Shown in pieces: positions 1 through 15,247 of a stretch of DNA of 64,000 bases. Position 1 is the stretch's first letter; each line of letters starts with the position of its first letter. This DNA is from Riptortus pedestris (Eukaryota > Arthropoda > Insecta > Hemiptera > Alydidae). Where the stretch lies: positions 90,094,501 through 90,158,500 of the forward strand of contig CM032231.1 of the NCBI GenBank assembly GCA_019009955.1. Direction: 5' to 3'. The translations under genes were made by a program, and so were the position numbers. The notes under the pieces were generated by a model. That model was not told where the DNA came from and made no database searches. It saw only the letters and a list, made by a program, of their open reading frames with translations.

Positions 1-148
1 TGGCCGTTTTCGTAACTATTCGTCCCTGGTGTATAAGTTTAGTGATCCCTTACTATTTACTACACTTGTTATTGGGCAGATTTCTCTATTGTAAAACTTC
101 ACGTGGGAAATCTGCTTAGTTTACGCAGCCCCTGCGTGACGGACTTTT
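1..148 (+). mobile_element. Family A element, 3' end only (cut by window start)
   Basis: It contains the 3' subterminal inverted repeat GGGAAATCTGCT, the hairpin ACGCAGCCCCTGCGT and the tail GACGGACTTTT. Its 3' module (tggccgttttcgtaactatt, then gggcagatttctc) is the same as in the copy at 21841-22594, a separate subfamily. Confidence 0.8.
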
Positions 149-456
149 ATTGTTATATGTTACCCTTTCTCTAAAATGTTTTAATAGCGATAAGTAAATA
201 TTGTTTTTGTGTGTCAACAGGGCACTGGCTATGATGCTCTGCATCAAAATCTCTCGGTCGTTTTAATAAATTGTTATAGTGGAAGCGTAGCCATTTCTTT
301 CATCTACCTACATAAGGAGTCACTTCCACCTGCCAGAATACCAACTCAGAAAAAGATATTAGCACCTAGACGATGTTTTTATATGCTGGCAATATCACTT
401 CAGGCTAGCATGCCGCCTAACTCTCTAGTAAATATTTGAATGAGTGAAAAAATAAA
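149..456. other. Spacer between two tail-to-tail family A copies
   Basis: The 300-bp stretch has an open frame at 209-439 on the plus strand with no recognisable protein features. I see no gene here. Confidence 0.4.
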
Positions 457-883
457 AAGTCCGTCACGCAGGGGCTGCGTAAACTAAGCAGATTTCCTAC
501 GTGAAGTTTTACAATAGAGAAATTTCACGAGAGCCAAGCAGTTAATGAAACGGCCGAACTAACTTTTGGCGGGAAAGTCACTTCGTTCGCTAGCCGCCCA
601 GATTTAATAAAAATGCAAATATCTCGGGTAATATTCAAGATACAGAATAAATGTATATAACAATATGTATAGTAAATTTAATTTGCAATACGATTGATTC
701 TGTACAATTTTTCGAACCGACGTATAGTAACGGAGATATTTCGAATTTTCGAAAATCCTCCCTTCTAAACCCCCCCTCCTACTGGTCCGGTTAACGAACA
801 TGATCTTTCTTTTTACCTAAAACGTCAAAATATCGAGTTTGGTAACGATCAAACAAAAATTGCGACCGCTAGAGCGGCAACAG

Positions 884-939
<56 letters not shown>

Positions 940-1063
940 TTGAACGGACCCCATTTTCGTCATCTTCTAGGTAGGATCGATGGACATTTGAAGAAAAATT
1001 TCGAAAATTCCGTCATGAGTACAACCTCAATAGCTGATTTCCCTTAAGGGAAATCTGCTAAAA
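457..1063 (-). mobile_element. Family A (DINE-1/HINE-like) element, complete
   Basis: The copy lies on the minus strand, so the plus strand begins AGTCCGTCACGCAGGGGCTG (3' hairpin and tail) and ends GGGAAATCTGCTAAAA (5' end). The 20-bp 5' palindrome GATTTCCCTTAAGGGAAATC is intact at 1036-1055. The (TA)n tract is at 889-936. Module type I (AGATTTAATAAAAATG next to the 3' end). No coding capacity is seen; non-autonomous. Confidence 0.8.
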
Positions 1064-2240
1064 CGTTATTTTACTCTCATTTATCATGAAAAACAGCCTT
1101 CTCGTGATTTGACCGCATATTTACTCCGAAAACAATAAGTTCATACAATCAGTTAAGTATTCGGGCGTCTTTACACGCAGTCTATTACAATAGGTATGTT
1201 ACAGAGATCTGTATGGACGCGTGGGGACAATGAGATCCTTTGTTATTGGCTGTGTTGTGAAGCTTCTGTATTGTTTCGAATACTGTACACAGATAGCGCT
1301 TAGGACAACAGGCCCCCAGCAACAATTGTCTCAAGATACACAAGGATAATACAGACTTTTTTAAAATCCAAGCAATCTCTTTCGGGGAGCTTTCACTCAC
1401 TCATTTCTAATTGAAAAATAACACCGAATAAAAATTATCATTTCTTTTCGCATTCCCTTAATGCTACCTCTCATTTGAATAGAATATTATCCGAAATAAA
1501 TTTAAACCATGATATTTAGTAGGTAAAAATTATAGAAATATTAATATTACGAAACAAATATTAATCATGATAAGGACCCTCTTATTATTTAATCGGAATT
1601 CAGATAAGCCATTTGACTTAATAAAGTCCATTCGCCTCATCTAGTAAAGGCTGATAACCTGCAGATAAGCAGTCCTAAATAAATTAAATTTTATTGATTT
1701 GACTTTAAATAATCATAATTAATAACCCAGATTACGTCCGCTAACATATTTAATCAATTTCCATATCAAAACAATACATTTCCACAGTTAATTATTGATT
1801 CGATTCACAATTGTAAACCAATTCGAACTAGCAGTAAATGTTTTATCACGATATTTTTCTTTTAATGCTGAACAAAAACGTTTACCGTGAATAACTGTCA
1901 CAAAAAAATATAACCTAAGTATTAGAAAGAAAGAAAATTTTATTTTGGCCCAATACAACAAAGGTATTATAGACAAATTGTTACATGTTTTACAAAATTA
2001 AGATATTTTGGTACAATTTCGAACGTAGTCGTCCTACAGTAGTTGTACCTAAATTGTAATGTGTGGCTCCACTTGACATCAGAAGGTACCTAAGTATTAA
2101 TAACTTGCCAACTAACGGATGTTGGTCTCCTGCAGAATATTCTTAGGAAATCTACAGCTATTTTCTGTTTCATGAATTTTGGCAATAAAAAAGCCTGCAG
2201 AATTGTTAATATTTAATTTTTTCTTTAATCGTTGAATAAT
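1064..2240. other. Unannotated AT-rich stretch
   Basis: Short open frames at 1185-1400 and 1788-1976 (minus) show no protein-like pattern. I see nothing else in this stretch. Confidence 0.4.
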
Positions 2241-2283
2241 GGTAACATTACTAAACTGAAATGAGTGAAGAAAGTGAAACATT

Positions 2284-2345
2284 TTGCAATAGAGTGAAGA
2301 AAGTAATCACTTTCTTCACAAGTGAAGAAAGTGAATTGCCTTCTT
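2284..2345. repeat. Short inverted and direct repeats of AGTGAAGAAAGT
   Basis: GAAGAAAGT-AATC-ACTTTCTTC is a perfect 9-bp stem with a 4-base loop, flanked by more direct copies of AGTGAAGAAAGTGA. Its role is unknown. Confidence 0.5.
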
Positions 2346-2713
2346 AATTTGTAATAAGTATAAATTAAAAAATAATTTGAAGTTGGAAATTAAATGCTTT
2401 TAAATGTTTCTTAACATTGTAAGAATTTATTTTAACAAAATAAATTGAAATGTGAGTGAATTATTGGTGGAAATAATCAATATATTTTAATAAATAAATA
2501 AATATAATAATAATTACCTTCCTTGTTTATAACCTGCACTTGTTTATAACTGCACTACTTCACAATCATCACTAGTTGTTTTATAACTATGCTTATAACC
2601 TTTCACAACCATGCTTATAACCTACCAACAACATACCATAATCTTCACAACATCCTAATTTTGTTCATATTCTGGTTAGATCTGATCATGTATTACACGA
2701 TTACAGAAAAAAT

Positions 2714-2842
2714 TTAATATTACACTCGTGACGAAAGTAGAATTTACAACTCTCGTGAAATTACCACACTCGCTTCGCTCGTGTGGGTAAACGTTTCACT
2801 CGAGTTATAAAATGATCTACTTTCGTCACTTGTATAATAAAT
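2714..2842. repeat. Long near-palindrome (MITE-like), about 129 bp
   Basis: The arms are about 60 bases each and fold around CACTCG-CTTCG-CTCGTGTG near 2775. Matching arm words include GTGACGAAAGTAG (2728-2740, inverted at 2816-2828) and ACTCTCGTGAAA against TTTCACTCGAGT. No target-site duplication could be assigned. Confidence 0.65.
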
Positions 2843-3710
2843 AACTAGTATTAACTCAATTAAAATATAGCCTGAAAATTAATCACTAGAAAAACATTTG
2901 TTGCAATTTGTGTGCCTTAATAAACAAATCAATAACTGGGATTATTGGTTTTTACAAGCTTACAATATTAACATACTGAATATACATTTTAAATTTTAAC
3001 AGGTACCATGGAAGGAAAAACAAGGAAACTCCCTTATTTCCTCAATATATACATTTTTATTAATTTTAAAACCTTATTTTGTTAATTTAGGTTCATGAAT
3101 AACTTGTCAATAACCGGGAAAACAGATTTAAGTAATTCTAAGCCTAATTTATTTCATCCGACGGATTTCAATGAAATAAGTGGAACTTAATTTCTGTGCT
3201 GCAAATTCTGATTCTCCGCTCTAAAGTTATGAATGCTCTTTAATGCTCTGGATAAAAGCCATGAACATAAAAATGAATTTAGGAGAAAAAAAAAGAGAAA
3301 TAAATAAATCGCCAAGGATATAAGGTCAGTAGACAGATCAATGGCCAAGGGGAAATTGAACGTATTCCAGCCCTGACGCTGAGATCCACTATATAAAAAA
3401 TTAAAGGGACTGTCTAAAATATTTTAGAAAGAGAAAGACAGAGAGAGGAGAAATGCACAGACAGACAGAAGAGTAAAAAACAGCCAAACTTGCCAAATTC
3501 ATGACAAACCAACATGCAGCATTTCGGTAAACGTTTGTATTTATTTTAGTATATTATTGTGTTAAATATGTAAAAACTCAATTTCTCCGTGCAATTGCTT
3601 TTTTATTGGTTCCTTTTAGACAAAAATAATGCAATGATGATAGTCGTTGTCAAGATGGCGACCGGTGAGGTGGATCTAGAAAAAGCTCTTACTTCTCTTA
3701 AAAAGTTTAG
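2843..3710. other. Unannotated AT-rich stretch
   Basis: I see no gene, RNA or recognisable repeat in this stretch. Confidence 0.4.
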
Positions 3711-3959
3711 TTAACCTTTAACAACTGCCATGGGTCAAAAACGACCCGAGCATAAAATAAAAATTAAGGTTTCTCTGGTTTGTTGCTAGGCAGCGCCACC
3801 AGGTACCACGTATTCTGCCCTTAGTAACAGCTGTTACAGTTAACCTCTTCGTCTTGCTTCTGAGATTACCTGTGTCTGTCGAATTAACGTTTTGGGGGCA
3901 TTTTTGACCCGTGGTAGTAATTTCGTTATTGAAGCGTCGTTTAAAATATTCATAGTTAA

Positions 3960-4193
3960 ATGACTAATGAGGGTTTTATTGTGGATGGCAGACATTATAA
4001 GGATTGGCTTACATATATGAACGAAGACGATGGAAATTAGAATCCTGTGTCTGATAATAATGATGATCAAATGAGTAATTACAGTGACAATCAGTCCATT
4101 CGTTCTGATCATGATACAGATTCAAAAATACAGCTAAATGAGGATGAATTGTTCAAAAAGTCTGACCAGAAACTTTCAAAAATATGCTATTAA
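3960..4193 (+). pseudogene. piggyBac transposase N-terminal fragment
   Basis: The frame from ATG 3960 reads MTNEGFIVDGRHYKDWL, then a stretch rich in Asp, Asn, Ser and Glu (for example NDDQMSNYSDNQSIRSDHD), interrupted by one TAG and ending at a TAA at 4191-4193. An acidic, low-complexity N-terminus is typical of piggyBac transposases. It is broken and lacks the catalytic core. The assignment rests mainly on its position inside a TTAA element. Confidence 0.5.
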
Positions 4194-4194
4194 T

Positions 4195-4282
4195 GCAATA
4201 ACACAGGTTGCAAGAATCACTCGGAATCTAAATGTCTCTGGCAGAACTGTGAAGATAAAATTTTAATCCATTTGTTAGCGTA
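4195..4282 (+). pseudogene. piggyBac transposase C-terminal Cys-rich fragment
   Basis: This frame reads CNNTGCKNHSESKCLWQNC followed by EDKI. The GCK-x5-KC-x3-C spacing resembles the Cys-rich zinc-binding tail of piggyBac transposases. It sits directly after the N-terminal fragment, which implies an internal deletion of the catalytic core. Confidence 0.5.
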
Positions 4283-4929
4283 GCAGAGAGCCGCTCACAG
4301 TTTCTTTATTATTTGAGATATTGAATTACTTTCTGCTTCAGAATGAGCAGAACACGCTTAAATATGATAAGAAGAAAAATGGCTCTCTTAAAATCCATTT
4401 TTACATATTGATTTTTATACTTTTGAAGACTTTCACGAAAGAAAGATTTTTTGCACTTTTTTTTCTAATTCAAATTATTTTTTTTTGGGAAAGTGTAAAA
4501 ACAAGCTATTTTTATTGTATTTGTAATTTATAACGTGTCACGTTTGTTATAACTTCCATTAAAACATTATATTAAAAAAAAAGGAATAAAAAATTTAATT
4601 TTTTTTGTGTGTGTAATAAGAGACCCATTGTAGTACTTATGAAACTTTAAAACATGGTAGTAGTTGAAGGTTAATATCAAGACTAATAATACAGATTCAT
4701 TGACAGGACTAATAAAATAAACATAAATAAATACAGTAAACACTCAAATCAACCATGAATCCTCATGAAATGAGATAAGGCTTTGAACGGACCAGAGCTA
4801 CTAAAGCAGGGACTCTATTAATTACAATGTCGGGCATAACTATTAACACAAAGTTTGTAATAAAATAAAGGAGTAGAAAAGGTTAAACAAGAAAGTTCGA
4901 ACAACTTGTTTAATATTAGTGTTATAAAA

Positions 4930-5062
4930 AAATGCATATAACAACAATTGAAGCCTCTCAAGTATTTTACTACCAGACTCATTATAACGGCGATATTTTG
5001 AGTTTTCGAATTCGCACCCTCTAAACCCTTGCAATTCCATATCTGAATTCAGCCAATAACAA
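4930..5062 (-). repeat. Probable decayed family A core fragment
   Basis: CAGACTCATTATAACGGCGA and TATTTTGAGTTTTCGAA followed by CTCTAAACCC match the family A core read on the minus strand. Both ends and the TA tract are missing. Confidence 0.4.
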
Positions 5063-9051
<3,989 letters not shown>

Positions 9052-9054
<3 letters not shown>

Positions 9055-10010
9055 CTCCCCCGAACATATATAGCAAAGTCCCTTCATTTTTTCCATGGTA
9101 TTGTTATATAAAGGACCCCAGAGTCAGGATTAGCATACGTTAAATTTTCTCCTTTACCCTTTGTTCTGTCTACTGGCTATATACTCACACGTTGTTCCTT
9201 CTTCGTTTTTTCCTTCTTTTTTTTTTTTAATTCCAGGCTCCTGAATTTCTTCTTTTTATAATTCTGTATGTTGAAGGCTTTTATTCAAAGTTCTAAAAAG
9301 CTTGCCACGGAGCTTGAGCCATAGCAAAAAAAACTTTAAATATAGGCAATTTATTCCGTATTTAAATTTCTCTGATGAATTAATCTTTCAATAAAAGGAG
9401 TTACACATACACGTTTTAAATAATAAAAAGTTTTCATTGTCCCGGGTTATTGACAAAAAAAAAATAAAAAGCGAAAACAGGTCACACAATAAAAATGAAT
9501 TAATACCCTGAATTTAATTTCACTTATTTAACATGAAGGTCGGCGAAAATAAAAAGTAGATGATTTTCAATTATTTTAGAAATAATTTTAGTTTTAATTA
9601 GCAAGGAACATAAATAAAAGAACAATTAATGAATTATGAATGTATATGATTAAATATTTGAAATTAGCAAGAATATCAGCTATTAAAAATAATCAGAAAA
9701 TATGGAAGTTACTTCTTTTTAAAAAATGTTCCATATGCCCGTTTTGAATGAATTCAGTTAGTTCAGTGCAGTTCCTTGTTGGTCTAACATATACGAAATA
9801 ATGTATTAGAATGAACAAGAGTAGAACGTATTTAATGTTGGAAAGTTTCTTTTTTGGTTTACACATCAGATTTGACGAAATATAAAACACCGCAAGACTT
9901 TTAATGATCGGCTGTGTTTGACAGAAGCAACTAACAATATTTTTCAGAGTCAATAAATAAACAAAACATAATCTTGCAGAGTCATTATATACATAAGTTT
10001 ACATAAAACC

Positions 10011-10012
<2 letters not shown>
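9052..10012. other. Unannotated AT-rich stretch
   Basis: Only short non-protein-like open frames (for example minus 9693-9953). I see nothing else. Confidence 0.4.

Positions 10013-10080
<68 letters not shown>
10013..10080. repeat. (TA)n microsatellite, stand-alone
   Basis: About 66 bp of pure TA outside any recognisable family A copy. Confidence 0.9.
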
Positions 10081-10082
<2 letters not shown>

Positions 10083-11118
10083 AATGTGTAACGCAATATA
10101 GCAAAACATTCTACGTACTTCTATTTTTTTTTAAATTTCTTCAATAAAACGAATTAACGAATATATTTCAAAATCTCTAATATTGGTTACGACATAAAAA
10201 TCTCCTTTAAGTTATGATGTATTTTAAAGTAACTCAGCACAAAAGTAAATGTTCATTGAAATTCATTTAGTCAATTTCTGGTGCTTTAGTAAACAAAAGG
10301 GTGATCAGGGTGCTGTTCTTTTCTGTAAAAGAATTCACACGAGGCGTGAACTACGTTCTAGGAACAACGTGAATCCCGGCAAAAAAAAAACGAATCGAAT
10401 CTGAATTTAAATTTCAGACAAACAGTTGAGTTTGCATAGATAAAAGAAAGTTTCCTCGAAAAAAAAAAGTCTGGGCGAGACTGAGTATTAATATCAGATA
10501 AAGGATTGGAATAAAAAGAGTCTTTTCTTCTGAGTTCCAGGAACAATCCCTAAGTTCGTGTAGATATTCTCGCCAGTTCTGGGCTTGAACAAACAGTGTT
10601 ACCAAAACTATTTTAACTCTGTTTAGAAATTTTGTAGAATTAGCATGATGACTACTTCTACCTCAAATACCCCTAGAAGGAAGTAAATAATTCAAATGAA
10701 GTACCATATATTACTGATAAATTTATATACAAGTCCACGATAAACATAACAAAAAAAAACAAAACAACCGATATTTAACTTAATGAAAATAGTGAAACTT
10801 CAAAGGATTCCTTCCTTCGTTTTCTTCGATCTGGACGAGAGACAAATATATTAAAAGTACTCATTTTAATTATCCTTAAACTGCCTTAATTATATTAGAA
10901 TATTTTTTTTTGAAATTCTGGTAGAGCGTCAGTTCGATTTTCGATATATGTATTATTTTTCACGGAATTTATATTGTGTGGAGTATCGTCACAAATTGAA
11001 TGACAGAAATAATAGAAAATGGAAAATCTTTCATCTTTCATCGAGTGCAGTCAAAATTCGTGTAGGTTAGTGTAGTTTTTTAACTATTCAAACAAAGACG
11101 ATAAACTATTATAGACAA
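10081..11118. other. Unannotated AT-rich stretch
   Basis: Overlapping short minus-strand frames at 10358-10605 show no family features. I see nothing else. Confidence 0.4.
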
Positions 11119-11546
11119 AAAAGTCCGTAACGCAGGGGCTGCTTAAACTAAGCAGATTTCCCACGTGAAGCTATACAATAGAGAAATCTCTATACGAGAG
11201 CCGAAAAGTTAGGGCCGAACTAGCTTTTGGCCTGAAACGTTCGTTATTGGCCCACATTTAATAAAAATGCTAATATCTCAGTTAATATTGAAGATAGAGA
11301 ATAAATGTATAGAACAATATTTATAGTAAATTTAATTTGCAATAAGATTGGTTCTATACTATGTTTTGATCCGACGTATGGTAACGGAGATATTTCGAAT
11401 TTTCAAAAAACCTCTCCTCTAAACCCCCCCTCCCACTGGTTCGATTTCAGCCGTTAACGAACGTGATCTTTCTTTTTGCATAAAACGACTTAATATCGAG
11501 TTTGGTAACGATTAAATAATAATTGCGACCGCTAGAGCGGTAACAG

Positions 11547-11603
<57 letters not shown>

Positions 11604-11740
11604 TATATATACAGTTTTGAACGGACCTCATTTTCGTCATCTCCTGGGTAGGATCGATGGACATTTGAAGAAAAATTTCGAAAATCGCGTCATGAGTACA
11701 ACCTCAATAGCTGATTTCCCTTAAGGGAAATCTGCTAAAA
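11119..11740 (-). mobile_element. Family A element, complete
   Basis: Both ends are present: AAGTCCGTAACGCAGGGGCT at the left (3' hairpin, one base changed) and TTAAGGGAAATCTGCTAAAA at the right (5' end). (TA)n at 11551-11610. The palindrome ACCGCTAGAGCGGT (11528-11541) abuts the TA tract. Module type I. Confidence 0.8.
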
Positions 11741-11915
11741 CTAATAGGTACTAGTTATGTTCGACTATAAATCATTACTAATTTAAAAAACCAATTGTGT
11801 GAAGGTGTCATGATGTCATTGTATTCCCATTGAATTGAATAAAAAAAAAAAAGTTTGGTTGCATTTCATTAAAAAATATGTCATTTGAAAGTACTATATG
11901 GCATTATATTTTTTT

Positions 11916-12136
11916 TATTTATTTATTAACGTCCACTTTTGCACCTTAGGCTAATCGGGACGGGTTATCTACAGGTTACCACCCTTTTCTAGCCAGGGTA
12001 GGATTTTAGGACGTTATTTAATGAATTTCGTCACTAAATAATTTTCTTTGCCCAGGCAAGAATCGAACTCGCCACTCAAGGTTTACCATGTGAGATAAAG
12101 GTCAACGCTTTAACTCGCATGGCTAACCTGAGCCCC
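11916..12136 (-). mobile_element. tRNA-derived SINE, full length
   Basis: Read on the minus strand it starts GGGGCTCAGGTTAGCCATGC and has an A-box-like segment (GTTAGCC...GAGTTAAAGCG) and a B box (GAGTTCGATTC). A non-tRNA body follows (GGCTAGAAAAGGGTGGTAAC, GATAACCCGTCCCGATTAGC) and then a TTAATAAATAAA tail. The distance between the boxes suggests a class II (Leu/Ser-like) tRNA ancestor. Confidence 0.8.
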
Positions 12137-12391
12137 ATATATGGCATTATAGCACTCTATTACATTATGTACCTATTTATTTCAGAAAATTTATAAATAT
12201 TTTTATGATTAACAAAAGAGGACTTATACACATTTCTCATATCTAATTCGTACGGAGAAAATTGAAAGTTTTTTTTTGCCCTTTCCTAATCGCCCCCCCC
12301 CCTCCATAGGTGATTTTGATCGAAAAGTGATAAAGATGGGGGTCGGTAATAGTTCTGTAGTTGTATAGTAAAACACAAAAACTCAACGTTG

Positions 12392-12478
12392 TTTTTAGCA
12401 GATTTCCCTGATGGGAAATCGGCTATTGAGGTCGTACTCATGACGCGAGTTTCAATATTTTTGTTCAAATCCAACCCA

Positions 12479-12523
<45 letters not shown>

Positions 12524-12537
12524 AAAAGAAAGATCAC
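12392..12537 (+). mobile_element. Family A element, 5' end with (TA)n, truncated
   Basis: It starts TTTTAGCAGATTTCCC, with one mismatch in the 5' palindrome, runs through the (TA)n at 12479-12521, keeps a scrap of the post-TA core (AAAAAGAAAGATCACGTTA) and then passes into SINE sequence. The 3' half is missing. Confidence 0.65.
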
Positions 12538-12540
12538 GTT

Positions 12541-12664
12541 AGGAATTTATTTAGTAACGAACTCATTAAATAAAATCCACAAACCCAGGCCAGAAAAGCG
12601 TGGTAACCTGTAGAATAAACCCCCAATGAGTCTTAATAGCAGACATTGAACGATAATAATTAAC
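12541..12664 (+). repeat. SINE fragment, 3' half
   Basis: GAATTTATTTAGTAACGAAC and AAAAGCGTGGTAACCTGTAG match the SINE body. The tRNA-like head is lost where it meets the family A fragment. Confidence 0.6.
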
Positions 12665-13589
12665 AAATAATGTTATTACTGAGTTATATTTTGAGAATAA
12701 TAATAATGGCTTTAGGACTTGGTATGAAAATAATCAATTTACAGCGAGTAGGACTTTAATTCAATTAAGTAATGCAGTTGTATGATTTTACCAGACCCTA
12801 TTTTAGTGTGAATGTTTTTAAAAGTAGCTACTCAATTCTCGAACAGCAATACGTATTCCAATCACTAAGTGTCCTCACAGTATTGTGAACATACGGCTAA
12901 GAAAAATATGTGCAATATCGGGGCCCCGAAATTAGCTTCTTTCGCGTACAAAACTATCGCCCAAATAATTTTCCATTTCTTCTATCCCAACGACAGTCTG
13001 TATATAATCAATTTATACTCGTATCTACTCATAACGTACCATGACTCCCTAAAAGAAATTTACATAAGTTTTTATTATAAAAGTGATTTGAGCCTCAGAA
13101 GTTCACTAATGTTACCTTAAAAACCTGGGAAACCCATTTGTTGGTGAAAGCTAGGAGGCCGATTTGGAAAAGAAAGTGAATAAAAGAGAGTAAAATAAAT
13201 AACGTAAGTAAATATGATTCGCATTTTACATGGCCAAATTCTACCATTCGATGGTTAATTCTACAAATTGCATTCTAGAATCTAACTGGTCATTTTATTT
13301 CCAAGGAGCTGGGAATTTTATTGCATTGTCGAGTAGAGCAAGGTCTTTAACAATACAGAATTTTAATACAAATAGTTCAATGGACAAGCACAGCCTCACT
13401 CCACAAAAACTTCGTGTTTTAGACCTCACTTGCTTTATTGTACATTTAATAATGAATTAACATTACTAAAATGAATATATTGTTAAATTGAATAATATCC
13501 TTTTGGCTTGTTCCTTTGTTTATTTATATCTACTTTGACAAAGAGAGAGTTAATTTGCTAAATGTCATGTACACATGCATTTAATTTAT
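12665..13589. other. Unannotated AT-rich stretch
   Basis: Short plus-strand frames (12869-13120, 13230-13460) show no recognisable protein. I see nothing else. Confidence 0.35.
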
Positions 13590-15247
13590 ATAAAAACTAG
13601 CTCAGATACCCGGCTTCGCCCGGGAATTCATTTGAGTCTGAATGGTGATGGTATTTTTTTGGCAAGGCTTTACATTGCAGAATATTTTGACATTTACCCG
13701 TCCCAGTATTAAGGGTCTATACCCGTCGTAGCTGTAGATTTGTTAATAATAAAATTAATTTTTTATGTAAAACTTTACTGTCCTCCATATTGTCATATTT
13801 CCCGTTCCCTGTGCATTATGCATAGATTTGATTTATTACGGAGAAAATATTAACATAGATTTGAATTAATTTTTCCAGGTGAGGTACCTGGTAGTTCATA
13901 TTGGAAAGAATCTTTGAGCATATCAATATTTCTACGCAAATTACTTGCTTCATACATTGTTCACGAAAAAATGTATAAAATAAATGTTACTCCAAATAAC
14001 AAAATAAACAACTTTTGTGATGCGCATGTTGGCCGAGAATCTAATAGGACGCGAAATATCGCAATTTTTCATTTTAGGCCTCCCTCATACCCCGCCCCCC
14101 CCCCTTCCCGTTTGGACCTAAAAATTTTAATATAGCTTATAATCAGCGAAGAATTATTGATAATTCATATACCGAGTTTTGCTAAGTTCGGTTCAATCGT
14201 TACTGCCTAACAAAATTGTTGGCTCCCGCTTTAGTTTTTGATCTATATCTCTTTTATACTTTGTTAAACGGAAAATGTGAATATAACAAATGTTATTTTA
14301 AATAACAAAATAAACAACTTTTTTCATGTGCATATTTCCAGAAAACCCAGTACAAAACGAAATACCGCTATTTTTAATTTCAGGCCTTCCTTACAACCCC
14401 CACTCCTGCCCATCCCTAGAAATGATGGTAGGGCTTATTATAATAAAGGCGTTGGTGCTAACATACATACCGAGTTTTATTTAGTTCGGTTGAGTCTTTT
14501 GTGACAAATAAAATTGTTGACTCCCGCTATAGTTTTTAGCGTATAACTCACTTATACTTATGTATACGACAAAAGTGTAAATAACAAAAGTTACTCTAAA
14601 TAACAAACAAAACAACTTTTGTTATATTCATATTTCCGGAAACCCCAATAGGAAACGAAATATCACTATTTTTAATTTCAATCCTTCCTTATAACTCCCA
14701 CTCCTGCCCGTCCCTAGAACTGTTGGTATGGCTTATTATAATTAAGGCGTTAGTGTTAATACACATACCGAGTTTTATTTAGTTCGGTTGAGTCTTTTGT
14801 GCCAAATAAAATTGTTCACTTCCGCTATATGTTTTAGCGTATACCTCGTTTATAATTTGGTATAGGAAAAAAGTGTATATAACAAAAGTTACTCTAAATA
14901 ACAAACTAAACAACTTTTTTAAGTTCATATTGGCCGAAAAACCAATAGGAAATGAAATATCACTATTTTTAATTGCAGGTCTCTTTTATAACCCCCTCTC
15001 CTGTTCGCCTCAGAGAATATTAATATAGCCTAAAGTCTAAGTTGGGTTAGTAGTAATATGCATACCAAGTTTCATAAAATTCGGTTCAGCCGTTTATGCG
15101 CGAAACGGTAACAAACAAACAAACACACACGAATGAAACTGAATGCAGTTATGGTGTCTATGACATGTGAAACGAAAAGTTATCGTGAAATTTCGAGAAA
15201 AAAATCAATGTACAGACAGAGGTTACAATTTTATATATATATATATA
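13590..15247 (+). mobile_element. Family B element with four tandem units of about 300 bp
   Basis: It begins ACTAGCTCAGATACCCGGCT (hairpin CCCGG-CTTCG-CCCGGG) and ends near CAGACAGAGGTTACAATTTT followed by TATATA. Four tandem units start near 13986, 14292, 14590 and 14888 (periods 306, 298, 298), each holding GTTACTYYAAATAACAAA, GAAACGAAATATC and a pyrimidine-rich segment. Near the end lies GTTCAGCCGTTTATGCG followed by AACAAACAAACA. No coding capacity is evident. The class is uncertain. Confidence 0.7.

Larger units (their letters stand above)
3715..4670 (+). mobile_element. piggyBac-type element, internally deleted (TTAA-flanked)
   Basis: The 956-bp unit is bounded by TTAA at 3711-3714 and 4671-4674. 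Its ends are imperfect inverted repeats: CCTTTAACAACTGCCATG at the left, and CCTTCAACTACTACCATG when the right end is read inward (15 of 18 match). A GGGTCAAAAACGACCC hairpin follows the left repeat. TTAA duplication and terminal CC...GG are piggyBac hallmarks. The interior holds decayed transposase pieces, annotated separately. The central catalytic (DDD) region is absent, so it is non-autonomous. Confidence 0.8.

Noticed and set aside
12047..12136. A tRNA gene on the minus strand
   Set aside because: A- and B-box-like motifs are present, but no cloverleaf with a 7-bp acceptor stem forms and the sequence continues into a repeated SINE body.
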